The notes under the pieces: generated by a model
Database searches by the model: none
What the model was told of the DNA's origin: nothing
Seen by the model: the letters and a program-made list of their open reading frames with translations, nothing else
Shown here: in pieces, positions 43,309 through 61,647 of the stretch
Position numbering within the stretch: position 1 is the first letter of the stretch
How the letters are laid out: each line of letters begins with the position of its first letter
Source: Ditylenchus dipsaci
Taxonomy: Eukaryota > Nematoda > Chromadorea > Rhabditida > Anguinidae
Length of the DNA stretch: 64,000 bases
NCBI GenBank assembly: GCA_004194705.1
Contig: SADC01001182.1
Span: 124,001 to 188,000 of the forward strand
Direction: 5' to 3'
Position numbers and translations under genes: made by a program

Positions 43309-44319
43309 GTGTACAGGTAGGTGTACGTTTAATTTTACGTGTACATGTAGGTGTATGGTATGTTTTATTGTCAAGTGTACGTGTAGATGTAGGGTACTTT
43401 CCAAGTGTACGCGTACTGTAAGGTATGTGTAGGTGTAGGGGTTACTTTCGGAAACACTGGATACATCTAATATAGATACTGTTAAAACAATCAGAAATGA
43501 TTTTTGGCTGTACCGCAGGTCCTGTCCTGCCGGACAAATCTGGGGATTTGGGGACACGGGTGTTTCCCCTCAAAGTGCGTTTCCCCTCAAGCTCGTTTCC
43601 CCTCAAAGTTCGTTTCCCCCTCAAAGTTTATTTCCCCTCAAAGGTCGTTTCCCCTCAAGGATCGTTTCCCCTCAAGTGTCGTTTCCACTAAAAATAATTT
43701 TGTGTAAAAAAAATTGATCAAAAGAAACTAATGTAATACAAAAAGCATAAAATATCGTTGGTTTTATTTTAGTCCCAAAAAGTTTTCGAATAATATTTTT
43801 GTAACCACTTGTACGTCAAAAATAAAATATTCACTCTTCTCGTGTTAGAGAAATTTTTCAATCGTCTTTATATATTTTTCGGACACGGACACAATATCCC
43901 CGGGCCACAATATCACCGCGGCCACAATATCCCCGGCCATAATATCCCCGCGGCCAGAACATGTTTATTCAAATATTTTTCTATGAACCGACCACAGTTT
44001 CGCTGGATCTCCCACGGGAGTAGCTACACCTGGAATACCACCTAGAGTACCACCTGGCCAGGTGGATGCTCACCTGGATGCCCTAAAAATGAAAAAGTTA
44101 ATTTAAATAAAAAAGCCATTCTTCTAAACTAAAATTTTGCGAGGAATCGGGATTGTAAAGACCAAAAGTGCGATTTTACCTACCTAAACCTGGGGTAGGT
44201 ACCACCTGGACAGGTTGATATCCAGGTAACTGCAGAGTAGGGGTATATTCACCCAAATGACCTGAAAAGTCAAATGCTTGTCTTTTCATATCTAAAAATA
44301 TGGTAAAAAATAAGGAGTG

Positions 44320-44715
44320 CAGCCAAGTGGATTCGAACCAGCCACCTCGGTGGTGGATATCCAAGTAGTCGTCCACTTGGATCAATAAATTTGTTGCTCA
44401 CGTTTTGGCTTCCAAAATAATTTTTCTGCATCAATTATAGCACACTGAAGATGGTTTGACAGTGGTAAAATCACGTTTTATGAAGAAATTTTTGAGTTAT
44501 CGTAAATTCTTGATTTTGATAAATTAAGAGTTCACAATAACTCAAAAATTTCTCGATCAAACGTGATTTTACCACTGTCAAACCATCTTCAGCATGTTCG
44601 AATCAGTGCAGAAAAATTGTTTTGGAACCCGGAAACGTAAAAAAATTTTTTTGATCCAAGTGGACGACCACTTGGATAGACATCGCCTAGGATGATGGTA
44701 CGAATCCAGCTGTGT
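44320..44715. repeat. Second copy of the palindrome with T-arm-like ends
   Basis: It matches 28245-28660 along its length, including GTGGATTCGAACCAGCC at the left end, 'ccaagtggacgaccacttgg' at the right and the inner inverted 'gatggtttgacagtggtaaaatc' pair. AGGTGG/CACCTGG words flank it at 44040-44235. Confidence 0.6.
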
Positions 44716-44771
44716 GCGGCTCCACCCCGAAAGGTCCCCGTTGAAAGGTCCGTGGCCGAAAGGTTAATTAA

Positions 44772-45002
44772 AGGCCTGACCTCTTCCTACTCGGTGGTCC
44801 CCCGCCAATTCAAAAATTTTCCCTTGATCATTGGACTTCTGTACGGATTTTTCCGCTAGGTTTCTAACAAAACTAAGCCTAAAATTTGATTTCAGGCCTA
44901 GTTTTGTTAGAAACGTGGCGGAAAAATCCGTACAGAAGTCCAATGATCGAGGAAAATTTTTGAATTGGCGGGGGACCACCGAGTAGGAAGAGGTCAGGCC
45001 CT
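44772..45002. mobile_element. TTAA-flanked hairpin MITE (CCGCCAATTC core)
   Basis: TTAA at 44768-44771 and 45003-45006. It is nearly perfectly palindromic over 115-bp arms (AGGCCTGACCTCTTCCTAC..., core 'cttctgtacggattttt'). The same core occurs at 50694, 51456 and 52225 and fragmentarily at 8576. Confidence 0.8.
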
Positions 45003-45558
45003 TTAATTAATTAATAATTAATTAAAATTTAAAACTTTACTTATTTATTTACTTATTTTGAGGATAATTTATTTTGAGGGGAAAGGATTTTTGAGGGAAA
45101 CGATTTTTGAGGGGAAACGAACTTTAAGGGGAAACGAGCTTGAGGGGAAACGCACTTTAAGGGGAAACGCACTTTGAGGGGAAACGAAGCGGACCCGGGG
45201 ATTTGTCCCACGGGACATTGACCTGCAGGACAGCCTAAAAAAAGCTGTTGATAGTTATTATGGCGGTTCCGTTATTCCTATTTGTCAAGTCCATTTCCTT
45301 GTGGATTTGATAAAAGCGATGATAAATGATGTCTCTATCTCGGCTGGGAGCCGAAATAGAGACAAAAAAGTGTTTGAAAAATTGTCCCGCTGGAGTATGA
45401 ATGGAGCTTGAAAAGAACTAAAAAAGGGCCGCGTGTGGGCTATTAGGCGAATCTAAAATGACTGGCCGCTTAGCTGGACCCTGAATTATTCTACAAACCG
45501 AGAACTTACAGCCATAATATGTGTTCGTTGCTCTTTTTTATATATTTTTTGTGCCATA

Positions 45559-45644
45559 CAGTCGAATCTCGATAAGCCGACACCTCGATAAGCCGACACC
45601 CTGAGTTCGGTCCCTTGGGGTGTCGGCTTATCGAGGTTCGACTG
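45559..45644. mobile_element. 86-bp pogo/Tigger-type MITE with AAGCCGACACC words
   Basis: Ends CAGTCGAATCTCGATAAGCC and mirror, flanked by TA (45557-45558 and 45645-45646). TCGATAAGCCGACACC appears twice directly and once inverted. It is the shortest intact member of this group. Confidence 0.8.
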
Positions 45645-47607
45645 TACTTTGTTATTATTCCTTTTTTGCTCAAACACTTATGAAATTATGTGAATTGGTC
45701 TGGTAATCTCTCATGATTGAGAACAACTACTATTATTATTATATTCTCTCTAACACCCAACCGCTCTTTTATTCAAGAGCAATAAAAGGCTTCACCTCTT
45801 CAAAGTTTTCATTTTTCACCATGAGTACTACTACGTCACCATGGAAACTTTTCTTCTGCTGACACTGCAGAATATAATTATGCCTGTGGAGCTTTTCTCT
45901 TTCCTGTCTCTTTGCCTAAGCAGCTGAGCAAGTGGACCAGATAGTGACTGTGTCTCTAACTAAACAAAGACAACCGGACAGCACCTATACATCCGCTCAG
46001 AGTCAGCCTATTTGACTACTTGACAACACATTACATGATAACGCAACTGTTACCAGCTGTTTTTGGCATTTAATCGGTTAGGCGGTGAAAATTTGGTTAT
46101 GCCGTGGATTGTCACGCTTTTGAAATTGTCGAAATGAGATTTGCAAAACTCAAACATTTAAATGATTGCTTGGAGGGTTGTTTATGCTTGTTGCTGATTC
46201 TTGAAATTGCATAAAAATGTTCATGTTTAGAGTTATTTTTTTAGGTAATTGCTGTTTTGGGGTATCTGTAAATTAATTTTGAGGCTGGTGTACTAACCAT
46301 GGAGGTAGAAAATAAGATGTAGATAGCATAGTTTCACGGCCAAAAAATCGGCGCCGGGCGTCGACACCGGCGCCGGTCCACCGAAAAATCGGCGCCGGGC
46401 GCCCTCTTCAGGCTGAAATTTGTGCGGCGCCGAACCGGCGCCGGTAAAATGTAAAACCGGTAAAATGATTAAAAGCGCTAAACAATTTCACTCAAAAGTC
46501 AAAATTTTTCCTAATTTTCATATTTTTGCCCAAAATAAATTTTTTTGTTATTAAAGACACCAATAATTGGTCTAATTTCCACAACATATTACTCAATTCA
46601 ATCGTTTTCAGCTGAAAATGGTTGAAGAAAATTGGCCGGCCATCTGCCATCTTAAGAAAGTTGTCCGGCCGTGATACGTCTCAGTCCCGGCATTTTCTTT
46701 TCCCCGGCCGTCGTCGTCACGTCCAAAATCAGGTCGTCTTAGGACGGGACGGCGACGAGACGGGCCCGGCAGGACGGCCATTTTATGCCAAATATGTAAA
46801 AAAATTCGAAAAAATAAAAAAATGTGCATGTCCATTTGTTTCAATTATTGCTCAAGACTTCTGTTATTATTATAACTGCAATGCTCACATTCTAAAGCTC
46901 AAAACTAATTAAGAGCTAAGGCAGCAACTTAGTTGGCATGTGAACACTCCAGATAATAATAAATACACCCTAAACTTGCGACTTCTCTTGTTTCTAATCC
47001 ACTTTTTTCCAGCTATTTTTTTACATTATAACATACACTTTGTTTTCATGTTTTCGCCTGCCTCATATCTAACCCTTTAAAAACCATGGTACTTCTCTTG
47101 TTTTTGAAAACGAGAGGGCAACTGGCACTACCTGTCCCTGACCAGCTTTTTATTTTGCCAAGTCACGGCACTTAAAATCAAAAGACATTTTTGCTGTCAA
47201 AAATTCTCTGCCACCTTACACTATTATTATTTTTCGGCATTCTGCTGCCAAAGCAGGCTGTTATTTTGCAGTCTAAAATAATTTCTGTGATTAAATCTCT
47301 AACCGCAATAAAGACGAGACTTTGCAGTCCAGTCCTGCCAAAGACATGGCATATATGAGCTGGAGGTCGAACTTGATGGAATTACTATAGCTGACTTGAG
47401 TGGCTGTTCAATACTTGCTCTATGTTTTATATTGAGATTTGTGGACTTAATTTTGGTGCAGACCCCAACTCCAGTTTCATGTATACCCCAATCCTCGAAG
47501 CTATTTTTTGAAGAAAGCCGAAAAAGTAAAAAAAATAGCTTGAAGGATCAAGCCAAACTGGGGGTGCACACTGAAACTGGTCCTATTTGACTGTATAAAT
47601 TTGGCTG
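45645..47607. other. Longest stretch with little repeat or gene signal
   Basis: Mostly featureless AT-rich sequence. Exceptions are a GGCGCCGG-rich patch (46345-46445) and a GC-rich patch with CGGCCGTCGTCGTCACGTCC (46640-46780), which look like the ends of a degraded element, though no TIR/TSD pair could be fixed. No ORF here shows codon-like or conserved structure. Confidence 0.45.
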
Positions 47608-47609
47608 TA

Positions 47610-47833
47610 CAGGGTGTCCCACAAAGACTGGTGCAATTTTTGAATTTTCGTTCAATTTTTTATAATTCTTTTTGTCGCATTTCTTGTCATTTCCGTATGT
47701 GTTTCAGAATGTTCCAATCTTTCCTATCTTTCAACATCGTCCAAGAGACGTTAAAACACGAAAAAGCCCAATCCCGGCGGGGAGGGGAAACTTGGACGAA
47801 TTTTTTTTGCACCAGTTTTTGTGGGACAACCTG
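47610..47833. mobile_element. mariner-type MITE
   Basis: TA (47608-47609) + CAGGGTGTCCCACAAAGACT; the mirror AGTTTTTGTGGGACAACCTG + TA ends at 47835. The CAGGGTGTCCCA terminus is widespread in animal TA-targeting elements. There is no coding sequence. Confidence 0.72.
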
Positions 47834-47956
47834 TAGCTGTAAACACACACCAAATACTGATTTCCCCAATGAATTCATTTATTTCCAAGTAAATTATCGA
47901 TTTCCCCCAGTAAAGTTCGTATTTCCACCAGTAAATTTGGTCATTTGTGCAACTTA

Positions 47957-49264
47957 CCGTATTTACTCTAATTAGCCGACCGGCCAGCTTATTTTTTTCC
48001 AGGGGCCGCCTTATTAGAGGGGCCGGCTAATTAGAGGGGGCCACCTTATATTTTGAACATCCTTTTATCAAGTTTTTATTAAAATTCTCTAACAGGAAGG
48101 TTAAAACCAGGAGGTGACAACAATGATAACATAAATGATAGACCAGGAGGTGATAAATTCCAATCAGAAAGCATGAAAATTAGGATTTGGTGCATTCAGT
48201 TCATCACTCCGATCCAATTCTAGAGATTCGCCGCTCATGTAGCCATTCTCTTCATCTTGCTCATCATCAACCTCTTCAACGGCAGTCATTTCTTCGATCG
48301 AATCAATTTAGCACTAAGCTTTCAAACTCTTACTTGTGCTTTCTTTGGATATCAGTGATATATAGCAAGAAATCGACAATTTGCTGAACATAATTGCTCG
48401 GTGGCTTCTGACACACTGTCGTTGGAGCTCGGATACGGAAGTTATGGTGCACTAGAAATCTTTCCAACCATCCTCTACTTGCCTAAAACCAACAAATAGT
48501 CGTATTCTCTTTTTAAAAACTCACTTTGAACCCTACTTCATCTTTTTTCGGCTTGGCGCTGAATGATTTCACGTGAGACTCGCATCTTCTTCGACCTTTT
48601 TTCTCTTACCCAGACTGCCAACTGTCTGTCAAAATCCTTGAACATCAGCGGACGACCACCTCCTTGCGGCTTCTTTTTAAATTTTATTACAGGCGATGAG
48701 TTCCTGAAACAAGTTTAAATACCAACATAAGTATTGCTAAAAACAAACTGTATTTGATGGAGCTTAGATTCTAGTGTGACCCAATCCTGTACGCAGCTTC
48801 GACTAACTCCATATTTGATGTTGGCACTGTGCTTAGATATTTCTTTGGCATGCTTGACGACCTTCAATTTGAACTCTATTGAATAGGCTTCAAGCTTTTG
48901 CGGAGGCTTCACTTCTTCCTCATCGCTTCCGAATTCTACCACGCTAAAAATCTGTGTATGAACACCGAAAATGATCACACAAAATGAATATGGAAAAAGA
49001 ATCTGTGTACAAATCGAAATGCACGAGTTCTCATTTAGTGTCACACTAAATGAGTTTAAAATTTAATACAAATTCAGTAGGGTCTCTATTAGAGGCGCTA
49101 AATGAATAGAACGGCCGCTTATAAGAGGGGACCGGCTTACTAGAGGGGGCCGGCTTATTAGGGGGAGGGGGTGTTTGACGCCTTATTCTTCGGATTACCT
49201 CCAGGGGACCGCCGTATTAGAAGGGGCCGCTTATTAGGGGGCCGCTTAATTAGAGGAAATACTT
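47957..49264. mobile_element. pogo/Tigger-like element with DNA-binding domain but no visible DDE domain
   Basis: It starts TA + CCGTATTTACTCTAATTAGCC and ends ...CTTAATTAGAGGAAATACT. CCGGCTTATTAGAGG words repeat inside both ends (47980-48045 and 49110-49255). The TIR is the one used by the 250-bp MITEs at 11479, 60683 and 62166. The - strand gene inside is described next. At 1.3 kb it is about half the length of an autonomous Tigger. Confidence 0.75.
48164..48953 (-). CDS. pogo/Tigger transposase DNA-binding region fused to an acidic tail
   Basis: Exon about 48953-48740 carries a psq-type helix-turn-helix: AYSIEFKLKVVKHAKE, then YGVSRSCVQDWV. Exon about 48706-48545 carries KFKKKPQGGGRPLMF and VSREIIQRQAEKR, and exon about 48483-48340 carries ASRGWLERFLVHHNF then RAPTTVCQKPPSNYV; together these make the CENP-B-type second helix-turn-helix. 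The last exon (about 48290-48164) encodes MTAVEEVDDEQDEENGYMSGE and ends NFHAF-stop. This matches the order of pogo/Tigger proteins, but the RNase-H-like DDE catalytic region, normally about 200 residues before the acidic tail, is absent. The protein could bind the TIRs shared with the MITEs yet not cut. The start codon is uncertain. Confidence 0.7.
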
Positions 49265-50127
49265 TAGGTCGAAATTTTGCGCGAAAACGAATTTTCCAGT
49301 CAAAAATTATGTTCAACTGGTGCGAATTCATATTCAGAGGGGCCAGAAGCCTCTGCATGTTGGCTTTCGGGGCTTTACTAAAGGGGTACGCCTTTTGCAA
49401 AAAAGCAATCTAGCGTATCAGCATTCCAGTCCGATAGGCTTAACTGATCAGAATATATCTTAGACCCCTCAAAGTATGCCAAACCACACGATTCTGAGCG
49501 ATTAAGCCAATCGAACTGAGATTCTGATCCAAAAGGTCTACACCCTTTAACCCCTACCCCTTCTAAAATGACTTTCAAGGGCTTCTGGTCACTCTGGAGC
49601 AAAATTCGTACCAGTTGAACGTAAGTTTTTACTGAAAAATTCGTTTTCCCGCAAAATTTTGACTTAAATTGCACAAATCACCAAATTTACTGAGGGAAAT
49701 CAGTAATTTACTGGGGAAATCAGTATTTTGTTTGAAATTAAAATATATTGGGGGAAAAAATAAATTTACTATGAAAAATCATTATTTTGGGTGTGATTTG
49801 AATTATAGCCTATAAATTTATCTCAAAAATGTTAAATTTCTAGAGCTTATTTTTCAAATTTTTAAAAATTTGAAAAAAATCTAAAAAAGACTTCAGCTCA
49901 ATATTCTCTTATTAAAACTAAAAAAAAATATCTTAAACTTGAGCTAAAAGTCCAAAATTTTTTAAAATAATCCAATTTTCATTTTCCAGCAATAATTGGT
50001 TAAATCCAGACAGCCAGAAATCCAGCAGCAATTGCAGCACCTTAAATGGAGGTGATGTGTCAAAGGTGCCGATCTGTGCCTGCTGCCAACAACAACAATA
50101 GACTGGTGTGGGAGAAGTGAGGCGTAG

Positions 50128-57564
<7,437 letters not shown>

Positions 57565-57655
57565 ACTATAAGCCTTACTGTCGTCATTGATGTAGCCAAA
57601 GAAAGTACACTTTATTTGTTGTTCTACATCATTTATTTTTACCTGTCCATGTATC

Positions 57656-57661
57656 AATAAA
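57656..57661 (+). terminator. Polyadenylation signal of the CDKL gene
   Basis: AATAAA 92 bases after the stop codon. Confidence 0.65.
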
Positions 57662-57861
57662 AATTGCTTTAAATCAGGGCTAACATCTCAAAAATTAAAA
57701 AAAGAACATTTTAAAAGAAAAAAAGATTTTAGGTTAAAAAAGGAGATTTCCTCAAAATCAGCTAAAATCAGGTTCAAAGAGTTTTTTCTGCATTTTTACG
57801 GCGACCAGACATTTTCTACTATAATGAAAAATGTCGGCTAGAATTTGTCGCGAGACATTTT

Positions 57862-58769
57862 GGTAACACTATAGAATCCCCCCCCAGCTAGCGAAAAATT
57901 TACTTTTCCTGAAGGGGAAAGGACCCGTCCCATTTTGATTCTCGTGCTCTGAATAGTCACGGAAACACTTTGGTTTCCGAAAAATCGAAAAAAAAATTTT
58001 TCGATTTGCCTTGGTCCCCCAAGGTAAAAATTTAGGAAAATTCAGAAAAAATATTTTTTTGAATTCCCGCCAAAACATTTTTTAAGGTATTTAGGGCTGT
58101 ACTGGGAGGGGAAGGGAATAAACAGGGCCACTTTCATGGCAAAATTATTAAAAAAGTGAATTCTGGACTATTTCGGATGTCCTACCATGTTTTTCAACTG
58201 GGCCGTGGCAAAAAAAGACTCTATATGCATTTTATGGTCAAGAGTACTTCTCGGAATCATGTCTAAGGTAAGTGAGTGCGCGCATCTCTAACTCTCAAGC
58301 CCCTGCGCCCCTTCGGGGGCGCAGGGGCTTGGGGGCTTGGAGTTGAGATGCGCACACCCACATACCTTAGAAACAAATCACTCGAAAGTGACTTTGGATG
58401 CATGAAAAAGCATGCATACCAGAGTTTATTTATGCGGTAGGCCCAGTATTCAAAACTATGTTCAACATCTTCTTGTTAATGGGCTCTGTGTGATTAGTGG
58501 CCCTCTTTTGTCCCTTCCCCTCCCAGTACAGCCCTAATTCCCTTTAAAAATGTTTTGGCGGGAATTCAAAAAAATATTTTTTTTGAATTTTCCTAAATTT
58601 TTACCTTGGGGGACCAAGGCAAATCGAAAAAAATTTTTTTTCGATTTTTCGGAAAAAAAAGTGTTTCCGTGACTATTCAGAGCACGAGAATCAAAATGGG
58701 ACGGGTCCTTTCCCCTTCAGGAAAAGTAAATTTTTCGCTAGCTGGGGGGGGGGATTCTATAGTATAGCC
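57862..58769. mobile_element. 908-bp palindromic element, first of a pair
   Basis: Ends GGTAACACTATAGAATCCCC and GGGGATTCTATAGTATAGCC. Flanks GACATTTT (57854-57861) and GACATTTA (58770-58777) form an 8-bp TSD with one mismatch. Arms of about 230 bp ('cagctagcgaaaaatttac', 'ttttcctgaagg') mirror each other around a CCCCTGCGCCCCTTCGGGG centre (58303-58325). Confidence 0.8.
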
Positions 58770-58974
58770 GACATTTATTTTGGAATTTATCGCGCTATAT
58801 TTTCCACTCATTGGTCAACTATCTGGTTTTTCAATTGCGGGAAGTCACTGTTGTCAACTGACCCAGGTACTGTTTCCTATAAGGTAATATCCACGTGCTG
58901 GAATTAATGCCTAGGTACCGAGATAGTAGTACTGTATCATGAGTGGACAAATCAGGATTGTTATTTCTAATTCA

Positions 58975-59948
58975 GGTAACACTATAGAATCACCCCCCAG
59001 CTAGCGAAAAATTTACTTTTCCTGAAGGAGGAAAGACCCGTCTCATATTGTTTCTCGTGCTCTGAAACGGCACGGAAACACTTTGGTTTCAGAAAAATCG
59101 AAAAAAAATTTCGATTTGTCTTGGTCCCCCAAGGTAAAAAATTTAAGAAAATTAAAAAAAATATTTTTTTGAATTCCCGCCAAAACATTTTTAAAGGGAA
59201 TTAGGTAGAGATGATGACAGGACGCGATCCAGTCGGGATCCCGATCCCGCCCGACCCGATTTTGGTCTAAAATCCCGTCCCGAAATCCCGACCGATCAGT
59301 TCCCAGAATCCCGATCCTGAAATTCGTTGAATCCCGAGGTCCAATTTCGTTTTAAAAACACCACTTTTGCTCTAAAAAACCTCTAATTTTTAACTTTTTT
59401 TGCTATTTTTTTTTCATAAAAATCTGAATTTTTTATTTAAAGTTCTTTGTTATTTACGCTTTTTTAAGGGAGAAGAAACTTTATATAAGCATCGCCGGAG
59501 TCACAGGTTAGACTACCACTGGGTAAAAGCCTCATTTTTATTTTCTTTTTTTTTCAGAAATTAGTGTAAAAATGATATCTAACAAGATCATCAACGCTGG
59601 GTTTCAAACTTGGCTAAAATAGGCTAAATTTCCGAAAATTAATAAGTTTTGGAGTTTTTGTTTGACTGTTTTGTTTTTTATTTTCTGACGATTTCCAACA
59701 ATTAACCACTTTTATTCCCTTCCCCACCCAATACAGCCCTAAAGTCCTTAAAAAATTTTGGCGGGAATTCAAAAAAAATATTTTTTTTTGAATTTTGGGA
59801 CCAAAGCAAATCGAAATTTTTTTTCGAATTTTCGGAAACCAAAGTGTTTCCGTGCCGTTTCAGAGCACGAGAAACAATATGAGACGGGTCCTTTCCCCTT
59901 CAGGAAAAGTAAATTTTTCGCTAGCTGGGGGGATTCTATAGTATAGCC
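58975..59948. mobile_element. 974-bp sibling of the previous element, 8-bp TSD
   Basis: CTAATTCA is duplicated exactly (58967-58974 and 59949-59956). Ends are identical to the 57862 element. Its centre is replaced by a fragment with CCCGATCCCGACC words (59215-59340), apparently the left part of yet another element, followed by AT-rich DNA. Confidence 0.82.
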
Positions 59949-59956
59949 CTAATTCA

Positions 59957-60682
59957 AGGTTGTTGTTTATTTCACCGGTCAAATTCTGAGTCAGAGTAAA
60001 TATTTTGACCGGACTTTTAAAAAATCGGTCAAAGTCTTCTGGGTCGAATGGGTAGTTATGTCGAGTGGGCGGGTAGTCATGTCGGGAAAGTGGTCAGATA
60101 TGACAAGAGGTGGAAATACTTGATGGCTGTACCCAGGTGGAGCTACCCACGTGGAAATTTTTTGCTCATTGCATCCATTGTACCCTACCCTAAATCATAT
60201 TTTTAAAGGGGCATAACAGAGCGTTACAGGCAAATTAAGCCGTGGACCAGTAATTTTCAAAAGAAAAGGTGTCTGTTTTCACTTGTTTCATGTTAAATAT
60301 GATATCATTTACCTTATCCTACTTTTAAAAAGTAGGCAGGAAACTTCAGTCGGTTCAGGTAAAACGCTTGCAAAACGTGAGACCCTATTTTGCTTGAAGT
60401 ACTGATTTTACAAAAGGTTCCCCTATGGTTTTTTTTAAACCTTCCAAAGCTCGGTAGAAAATCTTAAAATTAAATTAAAATTGAAAAAGATGTGAAGGGG
60501 GGGGCCTTTTGTGAAATCGATAACTTAAGTAAAGTATAGCCAAACGTAGTCAAGAAGGAAACGAAATTTCTGTCCCCTTATTTACTTTAACGAACTGACA
60601 TGACTCTTTAGCACGGTTTGATACCAACAAAAAGAGTGGTGGTACCTAAGTAGTGGTACCCAGCAGTGATACCCAGGTAGTA
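59957..60682. other. Intergenic repeat fragments
   Basis: TTGACCGG words (59965-60040) and GGTACCCAGG/GGTAGTGGTACC words (60630-60680, continuing at 60930-60970) look like arrays of degraded TIR elements. TTAAAGGGGCATAACAG at 60206 resembles a TTAA-type terminus without partner. No gene was found. Confidence 0.45.
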
Positions 60683-60929
60683 CCGTATTCTCTCTATTAG
60701 TTCCACTCTCTATTAAACCCACACCCTAACTTCGAAGACCTATATCTCAGCTCATAAAGAGGATTTTGCAAATCTGTTTTTTGCGTTTTCTTAACTCCTA
60801 CGGGCTCTGCCGATTCCACTTTTAAAATTTGGGTTAGGCACACAAAATTTCGAGATCGACCCCGAATTTTTCCGATTTTCGGACGATTGAAAAATAATGC
60901 CACATGTGGAACTATTAGAGAGAATACGG
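60683..60929. mobile_element. 247-bp TA-flanked MITE, CCGTATTTCC family, reversed
   Basis: TA at 60681-60682 and 60930-60931. Ends CCGTATTCTCTCTATTAG and mirror. The interior is the reverse complement of 11479-11728 ('cgttttcttaactcc'). It is inserted in a GGTACC-word array. Confidence 0.75.
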
Positions 60930-61320
60930 TATCCAGGTATTGGTACTTTGGTGGTGGTACGCTTGTAGTGGAAATTCAAAAAATTTTCGCTAATCATTAT
61001 ATTGAAAATTTTTTACAGAATTTCAATTATTAGGAAAAAATTTTTGTCAAGTGGCCGATCAGTCAAAATTTACAAAAGTTTTTTTTAGATTTTTGGCTTA
61101 AACTTTGCAGTTTTATGGAATTTGCTCAAAGTTTACCTAAAAATATAAAATAATTGTTTGTTTAACTTATTTTATACTGTATTAAGACATGTAAACAACG
61201 AGTCTCGATAATTCAGCACCCCTCCAATAATGGCACTAACAGAGTTAGTCCTTAAGTGTCTCAAACCATGCACAATTGACTGTATGTCCAAAAAGGGGTG
61301 AATAATTCAGTAGTTTTTAT

Positions 61321-61505
61321 TTATTTGTTATTATTGTTGTTGTTAGTATTATCCACAGATGATTTAGTCTGGACTTTGTCTTTGTGTGCCTTCACAAGTG
61401 TTTTCACATCCCTCCTGTGCAGTATAGAGTCCTTAGTCAGGGCTTCAATGGCAGCTGTGGCTACTGCTTCTTGTCTTCTTTGCTGCAGGGCTTCTCGATA
61501 TTGCA
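61321..61505 (-). CDS. Possible terminal exon of an unidentified gene
   Basis: On the - strand, a TTTGCAG acceptor (61506-61512) opens a frame QYREALQQRRQEAVATAAIE, then ALTKDSILHRRDVKTLVKAH, ending in an asparagine run and a stop at 61321-61323. The composition (alternating charged and alanine residues, helical) is unlike the repeat-derived frames nearby. No family was recognised and upstream exons were not identified in the window. It could be a chance frame. Confidence 0.3.
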
Positions 61506-61647
61506 CTGCAAATTGATGTAAATTCACAAAAGTCGCACAATTATTTGTGTAAAACTTGTTGACTTCCGTTTTTTTAATAAGGTTTTTAATAAAAAAGCAT
61601 AATCTCTTTAAATTTCTGGCACGATTTTGACAAGCGATTATTCACTA

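Larger units (their letters stand above)
42363..43459. mobile_element. hAT-type element of GTACACCTACA words with nested insertions
   Basis: Ends CAGTGTTTCCGAAAGTAAC and mirror. Flanks GATAATC and GATACATC look like an 8-bp TSD with one base lost on the left. GTGTACGTGTAGG-type words fill both sides (42395-42545 and 42770-43440). It carries a pogo-MITE fragment (42557-42692) and a younger hAT (42839-43308). Confidence 0.75.
43506..45235. mobile_element. TIR element of GTTTCCCCTCAAAG words, with nested repeats
   Basis: Ends GGCTGTACCGCAGGTC and mirror GACCTGCAGGACAGCC. GTTTCCCCTCAA words occupy 43560-43690, with mirror TTGAGGGGAAAC at 45070-45185. No TSD was found. Interior: CACAATATCCCCG words (43880-43965), a copy of the tRNA T-arm-ended palindrome (about 44320-44715), and a TTAA MITE (44772-45002). 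Confidence 0.7.
47845..49795. repeat. Remnant element of ATTTCCCCCAGTAAA words hosting the pogo insertion
   Basis: Left words CTGATTTCCCCAATGAATT... and ATTTCCCCCAGTAAAG (47855-47940) mirror TTTACTGGGGAAATCAGTA (49680-49790). 'ttggtcatttgtgcaa' (47937) and 'ttgcacaaatcaccaaa' (49670) abut the inner insertions. Termini are approximate. A palindrome at 49267-49672 (CGAAATTTTGCGCGAAAACG and mirror; inverted 'ttcaactggtgcgaatt') lies to the right of the pogo element. Confidence 0.5.

Noticed and set aside
46340..46780. GC-rich patch as a CpG island or promoter
   Set aside because: GGCGCCGG palindromic words at one side and CGGCCGTCGTC at the other look like degraded transposon ends; no gene starts nearby.
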